Shown piece after piece: positions 34,219-43,320 of a stretch of 64,000 nt of DNA (position 1 is the first letter of the stretch; every line of letters begins with the position of its first letter). The translations under genes and the position numbers were made by a program. Under the pieces are notes generated by a model. It was not told where the DNA came from. It made no database searches and worked only from the letters and a program-made list of their open reading frames with translations. This DNA is from Cronobacter sakazakii (lineage in GTDB: Bacteria > Pseudomonadota > Gammaproteobacteria > Enterobacterales > Enterobacteriaceae). The stretch is from the NCBI RefSeq assembly GCF_000982825.1, contig NZ_CP011047.1, positions 372,001 through 436,000 of the forward strand. The letters run 5' to 3'.

Positions 34219-35883
34219 TTACTGCCTTAACTCCGCCACTTTCTGAATCAACTCATGCACCGGCACCACGCCATAGAGCATCTCGTCCTGCGAGATCCAG
34301 ACCGGAGCCACCAGCAGCAGCGCGGTGGCGATAGCCATCGACAGCACCGCGCCGAGCAGCCATCGGCTACGCAACCGCCCTTGCTGTTTGCCCCACGCGG
34401 TGAGCGGCTTGCCGAACTGGCGGTTCAGCCAGTGGCTTCGCCACAGATACCCCACCAGCGTGCCGACCAGCGCGATGCATAGCATTGGTATGCCATGCAC
34501 CATCGCGATACCCTTTAGCCCGACTTCCACGTTCCACACGCCATTGATATGGCCGGGTGCCGTCAGGTAAATGCGCCCGGTATCGACGTTCATCATTCCC
34601 TGCCGCTGCCAGGTCGTTACTACCGGCAGTAGCAGATACATCATCAGCGCGGTAAATAGACTCCACTTCGCCAGCGACCAGCGCTGTACCGCGCTGACCA
34701 GACTGCCGAGGCTTTCGAGCGCCTCGTTAAGATACGGCGTGGCGAAGGCGCGGTTGAGCGCTTCACGCAGCGCGTCGCCCCGCTTGCCGCGACTATGTTC
34801 GATAAGCATCGCCTGGTGCGCTTCCGATTCCATAAACGTCTGCACCGTTTTACGGCTGGCGGCCCCTACCCGCGGGTTGCGCCGTTTGCCCGGCGTCGCC
34901 TGGCGCACCAGCATATCGAGATCGTTTTTCAGCAGCGCCTGCAATACGTGCCCGGCGTCGAGAATATGCGGCGTCACGCCGTAGAGGATCCAGCGAATCG
35001 GCTCTTCGCCCGCTTCCGGCAGCGGGCTCTCCATTCGGCCAAAGGGCACGTTCGCGTCATAGAGAACATGCACGTCGCGGCGCGCGTAATCGACATCGTT
35101 ATCCATCAGCGCAACGGGGCCGTAACTGCCGAGCGACGGCACGCCTGCCTTGTATAATCCCTCGCGGATATACTCCGGCACGTCCGCCTGCGGGTAAACG
35201 AGCTGGTAGTCCGGCGTGGCGGTCGCTTTCAGCGACGTAATGTGTGAAATCATCCCGGTGCCGCTACACGGTGAGCATTGTTTGTTGCCGGAGCCGCCGC
35301 AGCCGTTACAGGTCACCCTGCCGCCGTAACAGGTGGGGCAGCTCTCGTAGTAGTTTTCGGTGCGGTTTTGTTTGGTGTAATGGTCGTAATAGCTGCGCTG
35401 GCGCATCACCTGACCGCTGCCGCCGCAGCCATAGCAGGACGTTTTTCCGGAGCCGTGGCACTGGCCGCAGTTGACCGAACCGCTGCCGTGACAGTTGTTG
35501 CAGTTTTCCGTCAGGCAGACCTGCATTGGGTGAAGATAGACCACCTCTTCGCTTTTCCAGTCGCCGTAAGGCCGTGAGAGCAGCGACGCCCGCGCGTCAT
35601 CCAGCGTTTTATCGCGGGCGAGGATGGCGCTGGTCTGCGCCTGTAAGGCGCGCTCGTACTCCGTGCGCGAGTGGCAGACATCAGTATTAAGGCCCGCGGA
35701 GACCCGCCCCGCCTGGGTTGCCGTGTCGGTGCGGACATTAAAAATCAGCCGCAGGCTTATCTGGTAGTGGAAATCGATATAGTCGACAGGCACGACGCTA
35801 AGCTCACCCGGCTCAAGGCGCGTGGAGTCGCGGACGAAGTTCTGGATGGTGGTATCGCAGGCGGCAAGCCAGGCGTCTTTCAT
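34219..35883 (-). CDS. DnaJ-type zinc-finger membrane protein of unknown function
   Basis: 554 residues. Residues about 127-210 hold repeated CxxCxGxG units (CNNCHGSGSVNCGQCHGSGK, CYGCGGSG, CPTCYGGRVTCNGCGGSG, CSPCSGTG), like the zinc centre of DnaJ but with no J domain. The C-terminal third has three membrane segments (about 395-412, 455-480 and 510-530). It could be a thiol or protein-binding factor at the inner membrane; no function is known to me. The gene is flanked by repeat arrays on both sides. Confidence 0.7.
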   Translation of the reverse strand: MKDAWLAACDTTIQNFVRDSTRLEPGELSVVPVDYIDFHYQISLRLIFNVRTDTATQAGRVSAGLNTDVCHSRTEYERALQAQTSAILARDKTLDDARASLLSRPYGDWKSEEVVYLHPMQVCLTENCNNCHGSGSVNCGQCHGSGKTSCYGCGGSGQVMRQRSYYDHYTKQNRTENYYESCPTCYGGRVTCNGCGGSGNKQCSPCSGTGMISHITSLKATATPDYQLVYPQADVPEYIREGLYKAGVPSLGSYGPVALMDNDVDYARRDVHVLYDANVPFGRMESPLPEAGEEPIRWILYGVTPHILDAGHVLQALLKNDLDMLVRQATPGKRRNPRVGAASRKTVQTFMESEAHQAMLIEHSRGKRGDALREALNRAFATPYLNEALESLGSLVSAVQRWSLAKWSLFTALMMYLLLPVVTTWQRQGMMNVDTGRIYLTAPGHINGVWNVEVGLKGIAMVHGIPMLCIALVGTLVGYLWRSHWLNRQFGKPLTAWGKQQGRLRSRWLLGAVLSMAIATALLLVAPVWISQDEMLYGVVPVHELIQKVAELRQ

Positions 35884-36049
35884 GATATCTCCTCAGGCGA
35901 AATGACCCGTCAAAATGCAGGCTGCCGTCAGAGTGGGCCGCTCATCGCTTTTTTAAGGGGGAAGAGGCGGAATGGTAGCATAGCGAGGCGCAAGGCTATG
36001 CTCCTGATTCTGGTGGGGAAGTGGGTATTGCAGTGGTGGGGATTGAGGT

Positions 36050-36384
36050 GGTGGGTGCGCTGCGCTTACCCACCCTACACGGGAAGTGGTGGTGGGTTCA
36101 TGGTGGGTGCGCGAAGCTTACCCACCCTACACGGGAAGCGGCGGTGGGTTCATGGTGGGTGCGCAAGCTTACCCACCCTACAAGGGAAGTGGCGGTGAGT
36201 TTTATGGTGGGTGCGCAAGCTTACCCACCCTACACGGGAAGCGGCGGTGGGTTTTATGGTGGGTGCGCAAGCTTACCCACCCTACAGGGGAAGTGGCGAT
36301 GGGTTTTATGGTGGGTGCGCTTCGCTTACCCACCCTACAAAACCCTGGGCTCACCGTAGGGCGGGTAAGCGAAGCGCACCCGCC
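36050..36384. repeat. Tandem array B of a 52-bp palindromic repeat
   Basis: Six units start at 36050, 36102, 36154, 36206, 36258 and 36310, spaced exactly 52 bp. Each is GGTGGGTGCGC...TTACCCACCCTAC plus the spacer acgggaagcggcggtgggtt. An inverted unit at 36356-36384 closes the array. It has the same palindrome as array A but a different spacer, so the arrays expanded independently. Confidence 0.9.
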
Positions 36385-36397
36385 TTAACGCCAGAGC

Positions 36398-38041
36398 TTA
36401 ACCCCCCTGGGTTATCGCCTTAAACACGCCTGCGACCGCCACGGCGCCCGGATCTTCCACTCCTGCGAGGTTATCGCTCCCCACATAGGACGAGCGCCCG
36501 GCTCTGGCCTGGCCCATCTGCGCGGTGGCTTTTGCGCCCTGCTCCGCGGCCTGCGCGGCGGCGGCAATCCCTTTGTCTCTTAACGCTTCCAGCGCCGGTT
36601 GCAGGGCGTCGATGAGCGTCCGATCGCCTGGGGCCGCGCCGCCGTAATGCTTCATCTGCGCCAGACCCGCCAGCAGCGCGTCGGGCAGCGCGGCGCCATC
36701 GGCCACCTTCTGCCCGGCGGCGGTAAAGAAAATCGACATCAGAACGCCGCTGGAGCCGCCCATCACCGTCGCAAGACGCTCGCCGATGAGCTGCAACAGC
36801 GCGGCGGCGTCGTTCTGCGGCAACTGATTATTCGCAAGCTTCTGCGCGATATCCCGCGCGCCTTCAGCAAAGGTGGAGCCGGTATCGCCGTCGCCCACTT
36901 TCGCATCAAGCGCGTTAAGGTGCGCTTCCTGCGCGATAAGCGCGGCCGTGGCGCGGTCCAGAAGCCTGCGCACGTGTGGATTATCGGAAGGCGTGGCCTC
37001 AACGCTGTCACGCACCAGCGGGAGCGACTGCGCGTGCGGCTCGCCGAACGCCACCGGCACTATCCAGCCTGCGGTCTCCACCGGCGCGTTCAGCGCCTCT
37101 GTGAAAATGTCGTTGAGCGGCAACAAAGAGAGCGAAAAACCTTTCATGTCGAGCGCGCTCACGAGCGGCGCGGGGCCGATAAGCCAGTCGATGCGGTCTT
37201 TCAGCGCCGAGCGCGACAGCTCACGGGTCAGCAGCGCCATCTCCAACGCAGACGTGCCGCCGAGGTTATTGATCAGCACCGCTAGGCGCGCGTCGGCGGG
37301 CACCTGCGCTGTCAGGCTCTCCACCAGCGTCGCCACAATTTCCCGGCTGTTCTGGGTGCCGATAGTGCTGGCACCGGGCTCGCCGTGAATGCCAAGCCCC
37401 AGTTCCGCCTCGCCCTGTTTGATACGCCCGTCTTCGGTGCTGCCCGGCAGACTACAGGTCTGCAGCGCCACGCCGAGGCTTTTCACCGCGTCGCTCGCCT
37501 GCTGCGCCAGCGCGCGCACGTCGCTTAACGATTTGCCCTGTTCGGCGGCGAAACCGGCGATTTTATGCACCAGCGCCGTGCCGGCGATGCCGCGCGGCTG
37601 TTTGTTATCCGGCAGCGCGACGTCGTCGGAGACGATCACCATCTCCACTTTCAGCCCGTGGCGTTTGGCTTTCTCCGCCGCCAGGCCGAAGTTCAGCCGG
37701 TCGCCGGTGTAGTTTTTCACGATGAGCAGACAGCCGTGGTCGCCCGTCACCGCCACAATGGCGTTCAGTACGGCATCCACGCTCGGCGAGGCAAAGAGAT
37801 CGCCGCAGACGGCGGCAGTGAGCATTCCCTTACCCACAAAACCTGCGTGCGCGGGCTCATGGCCGGAGCCGCCGCCGGAGATCACCGCGACTTTGCTTTT
37901 ATCCCAGTCGCGGCGGGCCACGATGCGAATCGCCGGGTCGATATCAAGGCGGGTGAGGTTTTGGTGGCGGGCGCTGAGGATAAGCCCGTCAACGGCGTCG
38001 TTGATAAGGCGTTTACGGTCGTCAAAAAAGAATCTGGACAT
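36398..38041 (-). CDS. Dihydroxyacetone kinase, ATP-dependent (fused DhaK-DhaL)
   Basis: 547 residues from MSRFFFDDRKRLINDAVDGL (ATG at 38041, RBS AGGAAACC); upstream in-frame residues are not family-like. Residues 1-330 form the DhaK substrate domain (GGGSGHEPAHAGFVGKGMLT, with the substrate-binding histidine region further on). Residues about 355-547 form the DhaL ATP domain (DAKVGDGDTGSTFAEGA). The fused form matches the Citrobacter ATP-dependent enzyme (552 residues). It phosphorylates the dihydroxyacetone that GldA would produce; gldA in this window is broken. Confidence 0.92.
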   Translation of the reverse strand: MSRFFFDDRKRLINDAVDGLILSARHQNLTRLDIDPAIRIVARRDWDKSKVAVISGGGSGHEPAHAGFVGKGMLTAAVCGDLFASPSVDAVLNAIVAVTGDHGCLLIVKNYTGDRLNFGLAAEKAKRHGLKVEMVIVSDDVALPDNKQPRGIAGTALVHKIAGFAAEQGKSLSDVRALAQQASDAVKSLGVALQTCSLPGSTEDGRIKQGEAELGLGIHGEPGASTIGTQNSREIVATLVESLTAQVPADARLAVLINNLGGTSALEMALLTRELSRSALKDRIDWLIGPAPLVSALDMKGFSLSLLPLNDIFTEALNAPVETAGWIVPVAFGEPHAQSLPLVRDSVEATPSDNPHVRRLLDRATAALIAQEAHLNALDAKVGDGDTGSTFAEGARDIAQKLANNQLPQNDAAALLQLIGERLATVMGGSSGVLMSIFFTAAGQKVADGAALPDALLAGLAQMKHYGGAAPGDRTLIDALQPALEALRDKGIAAAAQAAEQGAKATAQMGQARAGRSSYVGSDNLAGVEDPGAVAVAGVFKAITQGG

Positions 38042-38101
38042 GGTTTCCTGCGAATCAGTGAACGGTATGCAAAGCATAGCTGTTTCGCAGGCAAGCGGCG
38101 G

Positions 38102-38569
38102 TCAGAGCCCGTATTCGCCGTAACCGCGCCGCTTTTGCAGGCGATCCAGCCAGCGGCCAGCAAAGTGAACGCCCACTAACACGGCGGCCAGAAACGCGGT
38201 GTGCAGCCAGAAGGCGACACGCCCGTCGAAGATAAAAAAGCTCAGGATGAAATACGGCAGCGTGGCGCTGGTTATCGCAAAAAGCAGGTGTTCGCCAAGC
38301 GAGAACAGGCGCAGCACCTCGTCAGCCTCTTTCTCCTGTGGGGAACCGGCGGTCACCACGCCCACCGCCAGACTGCGGCGGTCCACATGCTGCGCGAGCA
38401 GCGTGAAAAGCAGCGCCTGCACGGCGAACACGGCTCCCTCAAAGACCAGCCACGGCAGCGGATCGCGAAAATAAAAGTAAGCGCCCACTATCAGAATCAC
38501 AATCAGCGCCTCAGGCACAAAGGCGAGATGGGCGAAGAACAGGAGGAACAGCGAGGCGAGTCTTTTCAT
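38102..38569 (-). CDS. Inner-membrane protein of unknown function
   Basis: 155 residues from MKRLASLFLLFFAHLAFVPE (ATG at 38569, RBS GGGAAG). Four likely membrane segments (about 4-30, 38-55, 85-110 and 112-135). The tail RWLDRLQKRRGYGEYGL is basic. It lies 64 bp after lptG on the same strand, with a T-less hairpin (38602-38625) between. No family recognised. Confidence 0.65.
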   Translation of the reverse strand: MKRLASLFLLFFAHLAFVPEALIVILIVGAYFYFRDPLPWLVFEGAVFAVQALLFTLLAQHVDRRSLAVGVVTAGSPQEKEADEVLRLFSLGEHLLFAITSATLPYFILSFFIFDGRVAFWLHTAFLAAVLVGVHFAGRWLDRLQKRRGYGEYGL

Positions 38570-38633
38570 GGCTTCCCGGCAAACGTGAAAAGCGAGGAAC
38601 CGCACTCCCCCGAGCGAGGGAGTGCGCAAGGCA

Positions 38634-39716
38634 TCAGGCGCGTTTCATCAGCAGCCAGAGGCTTATCAGGAAGAAGCTGGCGCTCGGCAGCAGCGCGCCG
38701 ATAATCGGCGGAATGCCGTACACCAGGCTCAGCGGCCCGAAGATTTGGTCCAGCACGTAGAAGATAAAGCCGAAGCTGATACCCGTTACGACGCGCACGC
38801 CCATCGGCACGCTGCGCAGCGGCCCGAAGATAAACGACAGCGCCATCAGCATCATCACCGCCACAGAGAGCGGCTGGAAGATTTTGCTCCACATGTTGAG
38901 CTGATAACGGCTGGCGTCCTGGCCGCTCGCTTTCAGATACTTGACGTAATTACGCAGCCCGCTTATCGACAGCGCGTCTGGATCCAGCGCCACGACGCCG
39001 AGCTTGTCCGGCGTCAGGTTAGTTTTCCAGGTGCCGGTCAGCGTCTGGGAGCCGGTTATCTGCTGCGGGTTTTTGAGATTTGACTCATCCACCTGCGACA
39101 GACGCCACAGCTTGTGTTCAGCGTCAAACTTCGCGTTGGCGGCGTAGCGGACCGATTCCAGACGACGCTTATCGTTAAAGGCGTAGATGCTGATACCGCC
39201 CAGCTCGTTTTCGCCTTTTACGCGTTCGATATACACAAAATTATTGCCGTCTTTTGCCCACATCCCCTGCTGGGTCGAGAGCAGCGAACCGCCATACATC
39301 TGCTGCGCACGCAGGTTACGGGCCATCTGCTCGCCCTGCGGTGCCACCCATTCGCCGATAGCCATCGTGAAGATAACCAGCGGAATGGCGGTTTTCATCA
39401 CGGAGGCGGCCACCTGCATACGGGTAAAGCCGGAGGCCTGCATAACGACCAGCTCGCTACGCTGCGCCAGCATCCCTAACCCCAACAGCGCGCCAAGCAG
39501 CGCGGCCATCGGGAAGAAGATCTGGATATCTTTCGGCACGCTCAGCAGCGTGTATGTCCCCGCGCCAAGCGCGGTGTAGCTGCCTTCGCCGGTCTTTTTC
39601 AGCTGATCGACGAATTTGATAATGCCCGACAGCGACACCAGCATGAACAGCGTCATCATTATGGTGTTGAAAATTGTTCTGCCGATATACCGGTCGAGAA
39701 CGCTAAATCCCAGCAT
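38634..39716 (-). CDS. lptG: LPS export ABC transporter permease LptG
   Basis: 360 residues (E. coli 360). With LptF it forms the membrane part of LptB2FG, which lifts LPS from the inner membrane to the LptC-A-D bridge. N-terminal segments (residues about 15-35, 60-90 and 100-120), then a periplasmic beta-jellyroll (about 130-265), then three more helices. MLGFSVLDRYIGRTIF and the C-terminal FGPLRSVPMGVRVVTGISFG are nearly as in E. coli. The start overlaps the lptF end by 14 bp. Confidence 0.96.
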   Translation of the reverse strand: MLGFSVLDRYIGRTIFNTIMMTLFMLVSLSGIIKFVDQLKKTGEGSYTALGAGTYTLLSVPKDIQIFFPMAALLGALLGLGMLAQRSELVVMQASGFTRMQVAASVMKTAIPLVIFTMAIGEWVAPQGEQMARNLRAQQMYGGSLLSTQQGMWAKDGNNFVYIERVKGENELGGISIYAFNDKRRLESVRYAANAKFDAEHKLWRLSQVDESNLKNPQQITGSQTLTGTWKTNLTPDKLGVVALDPDALSISGLRNYVKYLKASGQDASRYQLNMWSKIFQPLSVAVMMLMALSFIFGPLRSVPMGVRVVTGISFGFIFYVLDQIFGPLSLVYGIPPIIGALLPSASFFLISLWLLMKRA

Positions 39717-40815
39717 CGATCACTCCCCGACGAGCAAAGCGGGCGCGGATGCGGCGCATTGGCACCGTGTCCCACAGGTTCAGCGCCACGGCCAGCGCCA
39801 GATAAAGCAGGTTAACGGCCCACATCCAGATCAGCGGATCAAGCTTGCCTTTCGCGCCGTTGGAGCGCAGCGAAGTCTGGAGCAGGAAGAAGATAAGATA
39901 AAGCAGCATCGCGGGCAGCATCGAGAGCACGCGGCCCTGACGCGGGTTGACCACCGAGAGCGGCACGACCATCAGCGCCATCACGATGACCGCGAACACC
40001 AGCGTCAGACGCCAGTGAAACTCGGCGCGCGCCGATTTGGAGTTAGCCTGCCAGAGCGTTTTCATGTCCATCTGCTCGGCGTCGTCCGGGTCCAGCGCGA
40101 CGGCCTGGTGGCCAATGATCGCCTTATAATCTTTAAAATCCGTGATACGGAAATCGCGCAGCATCGCGGTGCCTTCAAAGCGGGTGCCCTGATTGAGCGT
40201 CACCACCTGCGAGCCGTCCTTACGCTGCGAGAGTTCGCCGGAATCGGCGACAACCACAGAAGGACGCGCGTTGCCTTTCGGGCGCAGCTGCGCCAGGAAG
40301 ACATCATTGAATTTGCTGCCGTTCACGCTTTCGATAAACAGCACCGCGTTACCGTCGGTCGCCTGCTGGAACTGCCCCTGCGCGAGCGCCGCCATGCCGG
40401 GGTTGGCTTTCGCCTCCGCGAGCACTTCGTCCTGATGGCGCGACGACCACGGCCCTGCCCACATCACGTTCACCGCAGCGACAATGCCGGTCAGCAGCGC
40501 GAGCACCATCGCGGCTTTCACCAGCACCGCTTTACTCAGCCCGCAGGCGTGCATGACGGTGATTTCACTTTCGGTATAGAGCCTGCCAAGCGTCATCAAT
40601 AGCGCGAGGAACAAGCTTAACGGCAGGATAAGTTGCGCCATTTCGGGCACGCCCAGGCCAAGGAGCGAAAGCACGAGGTTTGTCGGAATATCGCCGTCCA
40701 CCGCCGCGCCAAGAATTCTCACCAGTTTCTGGCAGAAGAAGATCAGTAGCAGGATGAACAAAATCGCCAGTTGGCTTTTGAGCGTCTCCCGAACCAGATA
40801 TCTTATGATTATCAC
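39703..40815 (-). CDS. lptF: LPS export ABC transporter permease LptF
   Basis: 370 residues (E. coli 366), beginning MIIIRYLVRETLKSQLAILF. Same layout as LptG: three helices, a periplasmic jellyroll (about 125-265), three helices. Stop TAG, overlapping the lptG start. It is divergent from pepA across 269 bp, which must hold promoters for both. The order lptG-lptF / pepA-holC-valS is the enteric standard. Confidence 0.96.
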   Translation of the reverse strand: MIIIRYLVRETLKSQLAILFILLLIFFCQKLVRILGAAVDGDIPTNLVLSLLGLGVPEMAQLILPLSLFLALLMTLGRLYTESEITVMHACGLSKAVLVKAAMVLALLTGIVAAVNVMWAGPWSSRHQDEVLAEAKANPGMAALAQGQFQQATDGNAVLFIESVNGSKFNDVFLAQLRPKGNARPSVVVADSGELSQRKDGSQVVTLNQGTRFEGTAMLRDFRITDFKDYKAIIGHQAVALDPDDAEQMDMKTLWQANSKSARAEFHWRLTLVFAVIVMALMVVPLSVVNPRQGRVLSMLPAMLLYLIFFLLQTSLRSNGAKGKLDPLIWMWAVNLLYLALAVALNLWDTVPMRRIRARFARRGVIDAGI

Positions 40816-41084
40816 ATTAAATACGCCTGTGAATACGAGTCTTTTTGCAGGAAAATCGCTTGTTTCATGGCTTAAACGTCATTTATTCTCTTGAGTCGTC
40901 GAAAAGATCGCTAAGATTACTTATCTTAACGGCTTCGCGCTTCAAGCGTTGCTGACGAGCCGAAACCAAAACAACATTCGTTAAGATTAACACGAAGTCA
41001 TCGCAACAGCGGAGCAAGAGTTACGAAGTGGTCAATTCTATCTGTAGCCGCCGCCGTTGTCTTTAAGATTCAGGAGCGTAGTGC

Positions 41085-42596
41085 ATGGAGTTCAGTGTAA
41101 AAAGCGGGAGCCCGGAAAAACAGCGCAGTGCCTGCATTGTTGTAGGCGTCTTTGAGCCGCGCCGTCTCTCTCCCATCGCCGAACAACTCGATAAAATCAG
41201 CGACGGCTATATCAGCGCCTTGCTGCGTCGCGGTGAGCTGGAGGGCAAACCGGGCCAGACCTTGTTGCTTCATCACGTTCCGAATGTGTTGTCAGAACGT
41301 ATCCTGCTTATCGGCTGCGGCAAAGAGCGCGAGCTGGATGAGCGTCAGTATAAGCAGGTGATTCAGAAAACCATTAATACTCTGAATGATACCGGATCGA
41401 TGGAAGCGGTTTGCTTCCTGACCGAGCTGCACGTCAAAGGCCGCAACACGTACTGGAAAGTGCGCCAGGCGGTAGAGACGGCGAAAGAGACGCTCTACAG
41501 CTTCGATCAGTTAAAGACGAACAAGAGCGAGCCGCGTCGTCCGCTGCGCAAAATGGTGTTCAACGTGCCGACCCGCCGTGAACTCACCAGCGGCGAGCGT
41601 GCGATCCAGCACGGTCTGGCGATCGCTTCCGGTATTAAAGCGGCCAAAGATCTGGGCAATATGCCGCCGAACATCTGTAACGCCGCCTACCTCGCCTCGC
41701 AGGCGCGCCAGCTGGCCGACTCCTTTAGCAAAAACGTCGTCACCCGCGTGATTGGCGAACAGCAAATGAAAGAGTTGGGCATGCATTCGTACCTCGCGGT
41801 GGGCGAAGGCTCGCAGAACGAATCCCTGATGTCGGTGATTGAATATAAAGGCAGCAGCGAGCCGGACGCCCGTCCGATTGTGCTGGTGGGCAAAGGGCTG
41901 ACCTTTGACTCCGGCGGCATCTCGATTAAACCGTCCGAAGGGATGGACGAGATGAAATATGACATGTGCGGCGCGGCGGCGGTGTACGGCGTGATGCGCA
42001 TGGTGGCTGAGCTGAACCTGCCGGTGAACGTGACCGGTATTCTGGCGGGCTGTGAAAACATGCCAGGCGGACGCGCGTATCGTCCGGGCGACGTGCTGAC
42101 AACCATGTCCGGCCAGACGGTGGAAGTGCTGAATACCGACGCCGAAGGCCGTCTGGTGCTGTGCGATGTGCTGACGTATGTCGAGCGCTTCGACCCGGAA
42201 GTGGTCATCGATGTGGCGACGCTGACCGGCGCGTGCGTGATTGCGCTTGGCCATCACATCACCGGGCTAATGTCGAACCACAACCCGCTGGCGCATGAGC
42301 TTATCAGCGCGTCCGAGCAGGCGGGCGACCGCGCCTGGCGTCTGCCGCTGGCGGACGAGTTCCAGGAGCAGCTGGAGTCGAACTTCGCGGATATGGCGAA
42401 TATCGGTGGCCGCCCTGGCGGCGCGATTACCGCCGGGTGTTTCCTGTCGCGCTTTACGCGTAAATATAACTGGGCGCACCTGGATATCGCCGGCACCGCC
42501 TGGCGCTCCGGCAAGGCGAAGGGCGCGACCGGCCGCCCGGTTGCGCTGCTGTCGCAGTTCCTGCTAAACCGCGCCGGGTTTAACGGCGAAGAGTAA
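41085..42596 (+). CDS. pepA: Leucyl aminopeptidase A, also XerCD accessory and carAB regulator
   Basis: 503 residues (E. coli 503). An N-terminal DNA-binding part (MEFSVKSGSPEKQRSACIVV) precedes the M17 catalytic domain with metal ligands in GKGLTFDSGGISIKP and NTDAEGRLVLCD. In E. coli it also binds DNA at cer/psi sites for dimer resolution and at the carAB P1 promoter, which supplies carbamoyl phosphate, the shared substrate of several enzymes to the right. It is followed by repeat array C. Confidence 0.97.
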   Translation: MEFSVKSGSPEKQRSACIVVGVFEPRRLSPIAEQLDKISDGYISALLRRGELEGKPGQTLLLHHVPNVLSERILLIGCGKERELDERQYKQVIQKTINTLNDTGSMEAVCFLTELHVKGRNTYWKVRQAVETAKETLYSFDQLKTNKSEPRRPLRKMVFNVPTRRELTSGERAIQHGLAIASGIKAAKDLGNMPPNICNAAYLASQARQLADSFSKNVVTRVIGEQQMKELGMHSYLAVGEGSQNESLMSVIEYKGSSEPDARPIVLVGKGLTFDSGGISIKPSEGMDEMKYDMCGAAAVYGVMRMVAELNLPVNVTGILAGCENMPGGRAYRPGDVLTTMSGQTVEVLNTDAEGRLVLCDVLTYVERFDPEVVIDVATLTGACVIALGHHITGLMSNHNPLAHELISASEQAGDRAWRLPLADEFQEQLESNFADMANIGGRPGGAITAGCFLSRFTRKYNWAHLDIAGTAWRSGKAKGATGRPVALLSQFLLNRAGFNGEE

Positions 42597-42608
42597 GACT
42601 CTGACAGA

Positions 42609-42770
42609 CGGTGGGCGCGCTTCGCTTACCCACCCTACCAAACACCGTCAGGTATGCTGGCGATACGGTAAACGGTGGGTGCGCTTTGCTTACCCACCCT
42701 ACCAAACATTTATGTACGCTGGCGGTGGGGCAAAACCCCGTAGGGCGGGTCAGCGTAGCGCTACCCGCCA
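42609..42770. repeat. Repeat cluster C (palindromic units between pepA and holC)
   Basis: Two direct units GGTGGGCGCGC/GGTGGGTGCGC...TTACCCACCCTACC at about 42610 and 42675, then an inverted unit GTAGGGCGGGTCAGCG...CCCGCCA ending near 42770. The hairpins lie between pepA and holC and may affect mRNA stability or termination. Confidence 0.85.
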
Positions 42771-42856
42771 TCTCCCGACAACAACTCGTCCTACCCGAAT
42801 CAGGGCGACGTTTGCAGCCAACAACGAGGCAACGTGAAACACCACGGGTATCGCTT

Positions 42857-43318
42857 ATGAAGAACGCAACGTTTTACCTGCTGGACAACGACGACACCGC
42901 CGACGGCCTGAGCGCCGTCGAACAACTGGTGTGCGACGTTGCCGCTGCGCGCTGGCGCGCAGGGAAACGCATCCTGATTGCCTGCGTCGACGAAGCCCAA
43001 GCCACCCGCATCGACGAAGCGCTCTGGAAGCGCGACCCGGACAGCTTCGTGCCGCACAATCTCGCAGGTGAAGGGCCGCGCGGCGGCGCGCCGGTGGAAA
43101 TAGCCTGGCCGCAAAAACGCGGCAGCAGCCCGCGGGAGCTTCTGATAAGCCTGCTGCCGGAATTCGCAGCTTTTGCCACTGCTTTCTATGAAGTGGTAGA
43201 CTTCGTACCTTACGACGAATCCCAGAAACAACTGGCGCGCGAACGCTACAAAGCCTATCGCGCCGCCGGTTTCCACTTGACCACGGCCACCTTCACGGCG
43301 CCCGGAACGACACAGTAG
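42857..43318 (+). CDS. holC: DNA polymerase III chi subunit
   Basis: 153 residues (E. coli 147) from MKNATFYLLDNDDTADGLSA; the open frame upstream crosses the repeat cluster and is not part of the gene. Chi joins psi to the clamp loader and contacts SSB. Family marks are LVCDVAAARWRAGKRILIAC and the C-terminal FVPYDESQKQLARERYKAYRAAGF. It lies 2 bp before valS, as in E. coli. Confidence 0.94.
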   Translation: MKNATFYLLDNDDTADGLSAVEQLVCDVAAARWRAGKRILIACVDEAQATRIDEALWKRDPDSFVPHNLAGEGPRGGAPVEIAWPQKRGSSPRELLISLLPEFAAFATAFYEVVDFVPYDESQKQLARERYKAYRAAGFHLTTATFTAPGTTQ

Positions 43319-43320
43319 AA

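Noticed and set aside
33860..36384. Regular 52-bp tandem repeats that could be taken for CRISPR arrays
   Set aside because: Spacers within each array are nearly identical rather than unique, the repeat is a long GC-rich palindrome, and there are no cas genes.
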